A stretch of 64,000 bases of DNA from Pezizomycotina sp. ARF18 (lineage: Eukaryota > Ascomycota), in NCBI GenBank assembly GCA_002224055.1, contig AZLU01000019.1, positions 185,819-249,818 of the forward strand, read 5' to 3'. The first letter of the stretch is position 1, and each line of letters begins with the position of its first letter. Made by a program: the position numbers and the translations under genes. Shown piece by piece: positions 35,101 through 46,363 of this stretch. The notes beneath the pieces were generated by a model. It saw nothing but the letters and a program-made list of their open reading frames with translations, searched no databases and had not been told where the DNA came from.

Positions 35101-38100
35101 CCTCCCTAGAGTATCCATCCACTTTACTACACGATCGTATTCAACTACTCAAATAGAATTTAGTTTTCAAGATTTTTAAATTGAACAACTACTGATGCCG
35201 GGGCCGCTATGGACGATAATTAACTCCATATCCTAGCAAACTTCTTGCAAATTATACCTTTCTGGAAAACCCGCGGAAAGCCCTCGCGTTGCAGGATCTG
35301 CATAGCCACGCGGAGTAACTTCGACTTAAAACATCGTAAAGACAGGACAATTAAGTAGTGACGTCGGCGAGTATTACGCGGCGATTAAGATCCTAAATTT
35401 CTAAATTTAACGCTATCCAACGGCAAGCGGTGAAGGAAGGAGTTCCCTATATCTTACAGTCGGCGCTGGACGAGTTTGGCGGTCCCCTTCTACGGAATAT
35501 TTACGACTTGTAATGTGTTCCCATGGTCTGGGACCGATAAGCGAACGCAAACTGTACGCAGCACGGAGCGGACCAATACCGAAAGTTGAAATCTCATGAG
35601 GGTATAGCTCTCCCTCCAGAAGGAAGGAACAGATATCTCGTCCGCTACCTATTGTGGCTTCCCGGGCGCAAGAGGACGGCTTCCAGCAGGTTTACAAGTA
35701 AAGCAATGGAATCTCGATGCTTTGACTACATGGCTATGAGGGTGTTAAGTTAGCATAATTGGAATCTCGGATTCCTTGCGGACACTTGCACATCCAAATA
35801 CGATAAACACGATCAGAACGCTGAGCACGTCGGAGCGGAAGCTGTCGGCAAAAAAAAAAAAAAAAAAAGGGCTGAATAACATACATCATCTGGTTGCATG
35901 GCCATTGACCTTCCTTTACAACACTTCTGATCTCGGGTTCTAGGATCCCAAGGACGGCGATAGATACTTGAGCTATCTATATTCAACCACGCTACTGCGA
36001 TGCTAGCAGTATAAAAAGCAGTATTCATGTCGCGACTGAGGACAAAAAGCAGGTGTGTCGGCGCATGATGGAGAGTCAAGTAATGGCTACCAGAGATTTT
36101 GAAAGGTTTCGAAACGAAGACGAAAGAGCGACTTTACTATTTCATGAATTAATGATAGCCTTGGAAGTAGAAGTGGGGAGAGAAAAGTTTCGTGGAGCTA
36201 TCGTGCAAGTATTTGGGCTGGAGGCAGGGTGGGATATTCACGATGATGCGACGAAGGCTACTCCTCTGGCCTCGGGGTAGTGATGGACGGCAGGACCAAG
36301 TCATTTTTCAGAGTATTCTGATCGAATGGATGCTCCAGCAGCTTCCCATCCGAGTTTATTCCACTATACGAGCGACTTTCGGGGTAGCGTTTGGCAGAGA
36401 ACTGCGAGATAATGATAATTATTCAGATGAATAAGAACAATTATTCATTATCTGGTTTTCTTATTCTTTTCTTTATTGATTAATAAGTATATTTGTTCTA
36501 TCTCTGCGCTTCAAATCCTTCGGTCACAATCCGAGTTCTTAGCGGTCTCGGATTAATTAAAAGAAAAGTGGGTCTTTCACGGATACGCTATACATTACAT
36601 CACGAAAAAAAAAAAGAAAAAAAAAGGTTTTCTGGCATCCTTTCCCCAAACAGATCGTCTCTGCCGAATTACTGTCATCTCAATGCTCGATATCCATGAA
36701 ACAGAACCAGTTACCTATTTATTATTATATCAACAGATGGCTCGGGTCCTCTGAGTTCTAGGCAGAGTTTTCAGTATATCATCAGTTCCCCAGTTCCCAT
36801 TCACTCGCCGGGAAAGCCGGAATGTTTATCGGACGTTCGGTAATGTTCGAATCGCAACACAGTCCACAAAAAGATACCGGCAGAGCTCTCTATTCCGTCA
36901 TTCATTCTGTGCTAAAAATACCTCTTTTCCAGATAAATGAAATAGAAAAACGTTCGTATTTACATTCTTTCTTTCAGTTTTCATGGTAACTGCTCTAGAA
37001 AAAGGTTTACGGACTTCAGAGGGCAGTGACGAAATCCTCGATCCTGACTGGCTCGCCGATCCGGCGCATATACAAGACAACTTTTTTTTTGTGTGGGTTG
37101 TCGGCTGCAACAGCTGATTGGAGCCGGATATCGGGTCTTCACGCAAAGGGAAAAAGCCCATCAACGGACAAAGAACGTGGGCATTGCTGGATCTTTTGCC
37201 TGATTATCGAGATGTTGGTTTTCTAAAAATAAGGTGATGTCTTTCATTTCATTGACATATCGACTGGGAGTTTGATAGTGCAAGAAGGGCTTAGATTTTA
37301 TTGTCACGATACTTTCTTTCATTGAACTTCGTCTATCCTTTTGTTTATCATATCTTTTTTTTTCTCCCCGTTTACTGTTCGCTGGGGGGTTTAAGCAAAA
37401 TAGTGTGAGCTCTTTCGAACAACTCGGCACATTCCGGCAATTGGGTTCTTTAGGCGAGGGCCAGAGCAACAGGGGGGTTCGATATCCTTTTTCTCGCTTG
37501 AGATTACTCCTTACCATGCTCTTTCAGGGACTCGAGAGTTAAAACCAAGAGCCTAAAAAATGGCTCACCCACACAGACCTAGAGGAAATGGAACGATTAG
37601 GAAGGCATGTTCCGATGTAGGGTAAGCAATCTATCGAAAACCGATATGTGCACACTTTCTCTTTAGTTCACCAGAGGAACTTTGCTCTGTAGATCCGCTC
37701 TGTGCCGCATCTCGAATGGTAAGACGGCGTTTGCATGATCTTAGGAGAGGATACAGGCAAGCTGCAAAAATACTCCTCGCGTAGCCTTGGCTTAGGACGA
37801 AGGGGATATCTTCAGAAGCGAATGAAGAACTCCTCTGAACCTCCGAACATTTTACATTGAAATGCTTTTAGCAGACTTGGTTTAAGAGGATTCATTTGTT
37901 ATTAGTTGCTTAGGGTTTCAGGAAGTGGAAGCCCAATGACTATAATAAAACATTTCGTTTCTCCATCCAACTTTTCCGTACGTCTGGAGCATCTCCACCG
38001 GTATTAACTGTACTGAGATGTGGTTATATTTTTTCAATAAAAATGCGACAATGAAAAGATTAAACTATTGGGCTTGTTGGCAGAAAATCGACTCCTGTCC

Positions 38101-40434
38101 TTGTTCAATTATTCCCTGATATACTCTGTACATATTCAAGCAGTCTTTCTTTCACTTATTCAGAAGCTAAACAAATCGCAGTGGCGGAAATAGGGTTTCT
38201 TTGTGAAGCCTCTTGAGAATCTTACTATTTTTAGCTTAAACACTTGATATATCCACATCCAAACTTTTATCTATCCCAACCCCGCATTAACGTCGATATT
38301 GCTTTGCAGTGAGGCCAATATATTCGTCTTTATTCCGGAGCTAAAAAATTTACTCGGATGTGGGGTGGAGACGAGAGGCAATCCTGCAAGAATCGCCCAA
38401 AAAAGTAAACCTTAACGATGACCAAGAAAATTTCAAGGCAGAGGATAGCGGATTGATTGTAATGATATATCAGACTATTACATGCTCCGGTTTACAACAT
38501 CCTTGGAGGCTCCACAAGAGGCGAGCGAGGCAAGGGCAAGAAAATGGCTAGCTAGAACTAAGGGCAGGGTAGGTCTGGTATGGTAACCGTAAGATCCTGG
38601 AAAAATTCCAAGAGCCAGAGTTACAACCCTCGACCAGACGGTAGTGACTTGCCTAATACGGAGACAACAAACGGCGATGAACAGCTCCAATCTCTGGTAA
38701 AGATACTCGGTTGATGCTCTTGGGATTCTTAGGTTCGCCTCGTATCCCGGCTCGTGTTCTTGTATTCCTGAGCGAAATACTGGTAAACAAAATGCCGTTT
38801 AGTACGTACAGATTTATGACAAGAGGATACTCGGTGTTCGCTGCTTTTTCAACCTAACTGCCTCTGGACTAACTCCCGGGAAGGTTCGCGAATGAATTCG
38901 ATTGCCTGACGATGCCAAGATCAAGTCAACGCTAAGGCAAGCTATACACCTCCTTATCAGGTAATTTTGTGCGCAGGTAGTGACCGATAGTTTCCCACGG
39001 GTCAACGGCAAAACTCAAAAAACCTTCCACTCCAAACCGACCACGAATGTCTGGCCGCCTCCAACATTTTGACAGCTATTTTTGGAGGCTTTTTATGTAC
39101 TTATCGTCCAGTCTTTCAAGCGTAATAAGGAGTCAAGGGAGAGAGACGAGGATTTCTTTGATTCTCGAGCGAGAACTCTGATTCTAGGTCGTGTAGCGGA
39201 TGCAAGGGGCGGTGCCCGGAGAACCGTGCCTGTCGCTCATCCACGATGACTAGTTCCAACTGAATCAATAAGAAAGCCACAGAGAAGGATAAAGATAAAA
39301 ATTCTAACTTTTGAATATTCAACGATTGTGAGAGCTACCTAATCGTCCTGTCTGCTCTTGCTCAGTTGTTTTTGTGGCAATCTCTATTTTTAGTGTCCTT
39401 CCTCCGGCTCAAGAATACACCCAAGATACACAACACCCTTTTACTTGGTTGCTTGGCTTTTCTATTTTCTGCGGCATCATGTCACTAGTGTATCTATGAG
39501 CTTCCTCTCGCACTATTCGCGATGCGCTTCCGTCTCCACATTGTAATCTATATGGGACAACGCAAACGAAAGTCACTCATCCTGTTTTTCTAGTGCGTTT
39601 TCTTGAGATGTTGAACTGTTGAACTGAATCCTTTCGCGGTAAACCTCTTCGGGACCTCTCGTACCGATCGTTTGATTTAATATCGAAGAATACACTATTT
39701 CGGCAAGGATCCTCTGCGACCTTATCAAGCTTATCCTTCTTGAGGAGATTTCGATATCAACCTGCAAAAAGTCTGGGTCCCGCATTTTTTGTTCTTTCTC
39801 TTCATGCAAGAGAGGGATGACAGTAAGAAAACAGCTCATTTGTCTCCTCCTTGGCCATGTGCTCCGGGTAAAAGAGGGCATTGCCAGCGAGGTTGCCAAT
39901 GCTCTTGGTACTGTAGCTCTTTGAAATAGCGACTGTGAATGACTACGAGCTCTTTAGCAATTAGTTACTTTTATCCTTCCTGGGTCTCGTTTAGGCTTTC
40001 CTGTGAGTCGGGCTTGGTATTGGGGAATTCGCCCCACTGTGAAAACCGAAGGGCGGTGTTTTGTTGTTTTTGGTCACAGACGATGGACCCACTTTCCATT
40101 TCTCTATGAACTTTTTTTCTTGGAGCCTATAGCACTAAGAGGGATGACTGTATGTACTGATCAAAGATTAGAGAGTAAATGGCTGCTATGGCGGTATTGC
40201 AAGAAGAAGCCTGTGAACTACTTCCTGTATATTGTCACGATTCATCCACACGTCTATAAAATGGCAGGCTCTCGCTCCTCGGAATTGACCTTTCCCTTCT
40301 CTTCTCTCACCATCCGGCGGCATTCGCTATCTGCCTACCTTCGCTTTTCTCATCTCCTCCATTACTTCGTTTTATACTTTCGTTATAGTTACGATAGCAC
40401 ACTTTCGTTCTGATATTTGTTTTATATAACGTTC
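32130..40434. other. 8.3-kb gene desert
   Basis: No gene can be supported. A plus-strand frame at 33193-33375 (61 codons, start context AATCATGCC) has one hydrophobic segment (RLSFIPLTSLFAWICAIPF). A minus-strand frame at 33791-34114 has one hydrophobic segment. Plus-strand frames at 36053-36280 and 36192-36434 overlap in different frames, the first reading RNEDERATLLFHELMIALEV. A minus-strand frame at 39573-39899 is similar in quality. An A19 tract lies near 35851-35868 and mixed A tracts at 36606-36625. 34200-35800 and 37550-38350 hold no open frames of interest. Confidence 0.4.
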
Positions 40435-40435
40435 G

Positions 40436-40449
40436 CTATATAAAAAAAT
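40436..40449 (+). promoter_or_regulatory. TATA box of the cysteine-repeat gene
   Basis: CTATATAAAAAAAT lies about 50-60 bp upstream of the ATG at 40496, preceded by a second TATATAA at about 40423. The spacing and sequence fit a strong fungal TATA promoter. Confidence 0.55.
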
Positions 40450-40495
40450 ATCCATTCGCTCTGAGAAACATATCATCGCTTCCACCATCCTAACG

Positions 40496-42072
40496 ATGAT
40501 CGTGAAGTCGCTCTTCGCGGTCGTCCCGCTCCTGCTGGCGGCGACGACTAACGCTAACCCGGTACCCGAAGCGGCCCTCGAAGTCCGCGGTGGTGCTCCG
40601 GCGCCCCAATGCTGCTACTGGGACGCTAAGAAGCACATCTGCTGCAAGAAAGAAGACTACGACGCCGAAACTGAGTGCTGCAAGGGCCACAACCCGCCCC
40701 CGCCCCCTCCGCCTCCGAAGAAGAACTGCCACTGGTACAAGAAGCACGGCAAGTGGCACAAGGTCTGCTGCGGCGACAACGAGGACTACGACGACAAAGC
40801 CTGCACGTGCAAGCCGCACAGGTTCTGCCACTGGAACGGCTACCAGCGCATCTGCTGCGAGAACACGGAGCCAAGAGGTGCTGCGGTAGGACAAGTGGGA
40901 TTGGTGGCATCACACCTGCCCGGTCCCCCTCCGCCGCCGCCTCCGAGCCACGAGCACAAGCCGCACCAGAACTGCTACTGGGACAACTGGCGCCACAAGA
41001 CTATTTGCTGCGACGACAGGGACTACGACCACGCAGGAATTGCTGCAAGGCCTTCCCTCCTCCACCCCCGCCCAAGAAGCACTGCTACTGGGATAACTGG
41101 CGCCAAAAAACCATTTGTTGTATCGAAAGGGACTACGATTTTGGTAGGAAGTGCTGCAAGGCATATCCTCCTCGCCCCCGCCTCCTCCAAGCGCTGCTAC
41201 TGGGACAATTGGAGACACAAGGAAGTCTGCTGTAAGGATCGTGACTACGACCACGACAGGAAGTGCTGCAAAGCCTTCCCTCCTCCCCACCGCCCGCACC
41301 AGAACTGCTACTGGATAGCCACAGGAACAAGAAGATCTGCTGCCTGGACGAAGACTACGACTTCGGAAGGAAGTGCTGCAAGGCTTACCTCCCCCGCCCC
41401 GCCCCACACCAGAACTGCTACTGGGACAAGTACAGGAACAACAAATCTGCTGCGCCGACAAGGACTACGACAACGACAGGAAATGCTGCAGGGCTTTCCC
41501 TCCCCCGCCTCCTCCTCCTAAGCAGCACTGTTACTACGATAACCACAGAAACAAACAGATTTGCTGCGACGACAAGGACTACGACTTCGAAAACAAATGC
41601 TGCAAGGCTTACCCGCCCCCGCCTCCCCCTCCCAAGCAGCATTGTTACTACGATAACCACAGGAACAAGCAGATCTGCTGCGACGAGAAAGATTACGACT
41701 TCGCCAACAAGTGCTGCAAGGCGTACCCTCCGCCTCCGCCTCCTCCTCCCCGTCTCAGCACTGCTACTGGGATAGCGGAAGGAAGAAGCAGGTCTGCTGC
41801 GACAAGAATGATTACGATCTCGTCAGGCTTTGCTGCAAGGCTTACCCGCCCATCATCGTCCCCGTAGTCGACCCCAAGCCCCCCGTACTCCCGCCTAAGC
41901 CTGCTTCTCCTCCTGTTGTCGCTGCTGCTGCCCCTGCTTCTGATTCAAGCTCCACCACCAGCTCTGGACTAAGAAGCCCGTTGCTGATACCAGCTCTTCT
42001 ACCGACTCCACTACTGCTGATTCCAGTAGCACCGGTGCCACCACCAAGACCTCTACTTCCGATTCCGGTTAA
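40496..42072 (+). CDS. Secreted tandem Cys-module protein with polyproline linkers
   Basis: The ATG at 40496 opens a signal peptide (MIVKSLFAVVPLLLAATTNA) and a short propeptide. About eleven repeats of 33-38 residues follow, with consensus C-Y-[WY]-D-x4-[HRK]-K-x-[IV]-C-C-x3-D-Y-D, then x3-K-C-C-K-[AG]-[YF]-P-P, each joined to the next by 3 to 9 prolines and often KQH, KKH or HQN before the next Cys. Units 2 and 3 are degenerate; units 4-11 are very alike. The protein ends with a Pro/Val linker and a Ser/Thr-rich tail, in total about 525 aa. Five cysteines per unit (C, CC, CC) suggest disulfide knots strung on rigid proline rods, fitting a wall or matrix protein; this is inference. The repeats are collinear in DNA but hop among frames through several single missing bases. 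I know no named family with this module. Confidence 0.8.
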
Positions 42073-43863
42073 CTACGGTTTTCGTTGAAATAGGTCCATC
42101 ATCATCTCTCCTTTCCATTAATGACTTTTTGATATTTTTTTATTATATAATGATACCATACACACACTCTCTCCTTAATGTTTTATAACTTAATGTTTAT
42201 ATGAATTCCACGACACTCCTTTGGCATTTTTTGGTAGCGCGGTCTGCTTTTTTGGGACATATTTCGGAGGATTTTGGTTGAGAATTGTGGATAACTCCAT
42301 GGAGATATTCGCTTTACGGATTTTTTGGGATTTATTTTTCTTAGTTGAAAAACATTATCCTTTTCTCTATTGTTTCATTAGTGTATACCTCTTTGCGTAT
42401 AGTCTACTTCTGAATACTTCAATCTAATAAAAGCTGCAATTGCTTTTACTTCATTTGAATAGCTTGATCTTGATATGTGCCTAACGATGTTGTGAAGTAG
42501 CGAATGAATTAGCGTAGATATATCGCCTCTGGAGCCATTGCTACATTGATATGATATAAGGACTATGCATACTGTAAAGTACAAAGTGGGCAAATCTAGA
42601 CCCACTGTGGCAGGTGTCTTAACGTTTATGACAGGGAGCTCTATCACCAATTAAAGGTATACAACATGGAATGTCTGGTTCACTGCTGAACGGAAGTAAA
42701 TAGCATAGATACAGTCGATAACTGTAAAGGGGGTCGTCGTTTTTTTTGGAAGGCAATGTACCGCTTGAAATGGATTCGTCATTATGGACTAATGAAGTCG
42801 CGGTTCATGGAACGTCCCGGAAGGTCACGGGATCTTCAGACGAAATCACGTCCAGTGACTTTAGTAATCGACGACTCAGCGATTGTTTAAAATATAAAAT
42901 AAAATGCAATGTCTCTCCCCATCTTCACAAGTTCCTCTTTCTCTTTCTCTAACCATCTTCCAACCATCTACTCTCTTACAATACATAGCAAATCGTAGTC
43001 TCCACGAAGAAAAGTACCATGTTACAGCCATAGCAAACCCGGATACTAAAGTACTATCAAGGTACCTCTAACGTCCAACTGGCAATGCATTCATTACATT
43101 TAGCATAGGAAGATGGTCAATCACCTACATCTGGCATCAGCCTTTCCTTTGGTCTTCTATATAGTCTTAACACTTCCAAAAGGATCTCGAAGAAGCAATA
43201 CTCCGGCTCAGTCCCCAGGGAATGGTGAAGCTGTTACAGAATATCAATCATATTAGAAAATATATATAGATCAAGATCATGATATTAGGGCGAAATGCCG
43301 AGCATCACAATACTTCCCAGGGCCGTTTGTATTTGAGCTATACGCTAGTTACAAGAGCGAGTATTTCATATTCTGGGGAATGGAAATTTCACAGCAACAG
43401 CTTAAAATGCCGCCGCTTCTTTGACAGCAGATCGCTCAGATAGAATACCAGGTGCGAGGACTGCGACGGTATCATAGTTGAAATTGAGCAGAGCCCAAGG
43501 ACGAACCATAAGCGACGCAAGCTTGGCTATTGATAACGAAGCCTCCCGGAAGAAAGGAATCATCTAGAAGACGTTACGCCTGGATAAACTTCCGTTTTGT
43601 CCATTCATATCACTCTCACCTGATTTGCGTCCGCTGGAGGTCTTCGTGATGGAGCAGGCTTCGGATCTTGGATCCATACTGGCAGAGCTGGAGATGTGCA
43701 CGACCGGTATGAAAATAGCTTCCCGTTCCTTTCAAGTTACGTAGCGGAGAAGGGAAATAAGATACGGTAAGCCAGAATAACTTGCCAACATCAACACCCT
43801 CTCCTCAACCTCTTCCAGCGCGAGGAGTTGCGCGTCAAGCTAATCTCCCCATGCCCTCTCCAG
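42073..43863. other. Intergenic, nothing recognised
   Basis: It contains the 3' end of the cysteine-repeat gene (AT-rich, 42090-42200). Short open frames at 42221-42427 and 42378-42650 have no protein-like features that I trust. Confidence 0.5.
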
Positions 43864-44019
43864 CCCGAGTACCAGTCCTTCCTCTCAAGCCTTTGCCCCA
43901 ACTATTGCTCTACAACTCCAGCTGAAAAGTCAATACTTGCGATGTCTTGCCGTACGGCGACTTGCGCGAATATATCCGACGATGACGCCACGACTTTTAT
44001 AACTTTGCAAAATGTATAG
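43864..44019 (+). pseudogene. Copy A of a small Cys/His protein family (fragment)
   Basis: The frame reads LCPNYCSTTPAEKS, then MSCRTATCANISDDD. CST-x-PAE-[KR]-S is shared with copy C at 45971, and C-x2-C spacing with both other copies. The start of the motif (CLxRTFH in copies B and C) is not preserved, so this is the most eroded copy. About 1.07 kb separates corresponding points of successive copies. Confidence 0.4.
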
Positions 44020-44949
44020 AGGCTGGTATATAAAAGCACACTTGTACCAGAAGAATTTCGACGGGCGGGAAGGCCATACGCGGCGGAGGTTCAAGATGTT
44101 TATATTAGAGGGTGGAAGAGAACGTCAGAATGACTCGGCAATAGACAAGAAGAAACCAATCCCGATGAAGGAAATGAGGAGGCACGCTATAACAAGAATA
44201 GGAGGAATGTGGAGACGATAAGCGATAGTTCAGAAAAAATTTTACATCCAAGAGAAACAAATGGGCAGGTAATATCTTTAAGGTCGAAAAAAAGTCAAAG
44301 CATCCTAGAGGTTTCATGCGGCGTGGACAGGATTGCTGGTGTACGCAGCGGAGAGGCGCTTCTTTCGGAACGAGCTTGCGGCTTCGGAGACCTTAGAGGA
44401 AAGATAACAATACAACATCGAACAACGGATCCAACGAAGCGGCAGGAACGGTACCCTCGGTGAATGACCGAGTTTGAAGCTCCGACGCGACATCCTCTGC
44501 CAATGAGCTGGATCGTCCGCACCGCCATTGAATAGCGCCGAAAACAATGTGGTAGGTTGTTGTGTTTTAACAGCAACTCATTCGATGGACACCAACGAAT
44601 ATGACATTGCGGAAAAGGCATACGTCAAGCTTGGGAGGAAGCCGAGAAAAAGGCTTTAACAGCAATTTGATGGGTGTTTCGCTAATGAACCGGCTCTCAA
44701 CACTGTCCCATAGAATGAAACCTTTGCTGATGTTAACCGCTCGTGAATCTCCCGGGCGAGGATCCAGTGAGAAAGAGTCGATATATTTGGCAAAAAAGTT
44801 GGCCTCTGGAGCGCTTCTAACTATAGCACAAAACCCACTCCCGCGCTAACCTTTGCCGAAAAGAAGTGCGGCCTCTAAAACACCTCCCCTCTCTCTACAT
44901 CACTATAAACCATCCCTTTCACTCTCCTCTTCCATGTCTCATCTTCACC
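44020..44949. other. Between copies A and B
   Basis: Plus-strand frames at 44012-44221 and 44209-44463 are basic and may be the tail of copy A. The minus-strand frames at 44295-44621 look like their shadows. No further call. Confidence 0.35.
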
Positions 44950-45414
44950 ATGTGTCTTCTCCGAACATTCCATACGCCGTGCCGGCATGGCTCGACATCG
45001 CCAATCGAGCCATCCATTTTCCAACGCTCGTGCGGCGTTGGGGTCGCGCGACAATTCTGCAATTTCTGCGTAACCTATCGCCACTGGACGTCGAGGTACT
45101 GGCGCGCCGGAACGAGTTAGAGCGAAGGGGCAAGAAGTGGAGCCGGAAGTTTAGAGGGCAGTCGTTCAGGAACTGGAGGCCCAGCGCCAGAAGCAATTCC
45201 TCACGCAGCGCAGGAAACTGAAGTACAAGACAGCGGCCAGACGGGCGAAGCTTTATGCCATTCCAGGATTAGAACTGGCCGGATCTGACGATGGAAGCGC
45301 AAATGGGGCATGCCGCAGGTTAACGCCAAGAGGAGGTCATCACCATAACAAAGTCTCTTCTCCCCAGTCTCCCCACCGCCCTTCTCTCAATTCTCCTCTT
45401 AGCCCTCTTTCCTG
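44950..45414 (+). CDS. Copy B of a small Cys/His protein family
   Basis: The ATG at 44950 opens MCLLRTFHTPCRHGSTSP, then CGVGVARQFCNFC, reaching a stop at about 45117. A neighbouring frame then reads VVQELEAQRQKQFLTQRRKL and AARRAKLYAIPGLELAGSDD to about 45414. MC-x3-R-x-FH-x2-C-x-H is the start of a large group of short fungal proteins with a Cys/His knot and a helical, charged C-terminal part, whose function is unknown. The frame change can be explained by one or two bases. It has close relatives at 43864 and 45971. Confidence 0.5.
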
Positions 45415-45970
45415 ACTACCCCAACTCTTATTCCGGCTTGAATCTCGATGCCATCACTCTTCAACTACGCAGTTCAACCTTGATCGACAATTCCAAGATG
45501 AGAAAGGAAGAATGAGTTCTTATGTATTCATGGAACTTCGTATGGACGGAAGGAAACTTTGGAAGAAATTTTAATTGGTGGCGAACTCCATCTCCAAGGC
45601 TTTTAATATCTTGTCACTAGATTCGAAGAAGGCCAAATTCAGGCGCGTCTCTATCAAAAAGAAACCGGGAACTTGAGACGGATGTAGGACGATGCCAGCG
45701 TTCCATTCATCCTGTGATGTTCAATGGTATTAATAGCTTATTAGCTTTCAGGCCTTGACGAAGATATCGAGATAGTAGTTTGAAACTCCCCGGAAAACTC
45801 TTTATATTATATAACTTGAGATGCAAAGAACTTCACGTAGCGGACATGATGAAGTGGAAGAATCGAAGTAAATTGATAAGGTAGAGATTTGATATTTATA
45901 CCAGAGGTTCGAGACGAAAAAGTTAAAATTCCGTCTAGAAGGGTATATCAGATGTGATGGAGGATAACCT
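45415..45970. other. Between copies B and C
   Basis: Nothing recognised. Confidence 0.5.
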
Positions 45971-46363
45971 GTGGTCGCCATATCTGAGCCGAAAACGTTG
46001 TGCCTCAAGCGCACTTTCCACTATTCCTGTCACCACTGCAGCACTTCCCCCGCCGAACGAAGCTATTGGCACGAACCCTGCGGCACAAGTTCGCGCGCTA
46101 ATATTATACCACGACAAGTCGATACATTTCTCCGACGTGACGAAAGATTTCTGCAGGATGTGTATTACAATCCGTGATCGGGACGCGGCTGTTTAGCGTC
46201 ACCGCGATCGTTGCAACGAAGAAGGCAGGCTTTATATGACGAGAGCATACATTTGCAAGCTCGAATGGGATCGGAGGGCCAAATTCAAGGCGTAAAGGTT
46301 GAACTTGTTGATCAAAGCGACGGAGAGGCGGGCCGAATAAAGCGCCTCGAAACTATCGCGTAG
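45971..46363 (+). CDS. Copy C of a small Cys/His protein family
   Basis: The frame reads LCLKRTFHYSCHHCSTSPAE, then SYWHEPCGTSSRANIIPRQV and DTFLRRDERFLQDVYYNP before a TGA. The same frame continues open beyond it with SLQRRRQALYDESIHLQARM to a TAG at 46363. The usual start ATG is TTG here (compare copy B). The match with copy B covers CL-RTFH--C-H-STSP-E-S. The single stop plus the changed start suggest a decaying copy, or sequence errors. Confidence 0.48.

Noticed and set aside
40490-41461. Minus-strand open frames opposite the Cys-repeat gene, rich in V, A, R and S
   Set aside because: They are shadows of the repetitive CCGCCTCC/TGCTGC-rich coding strand.
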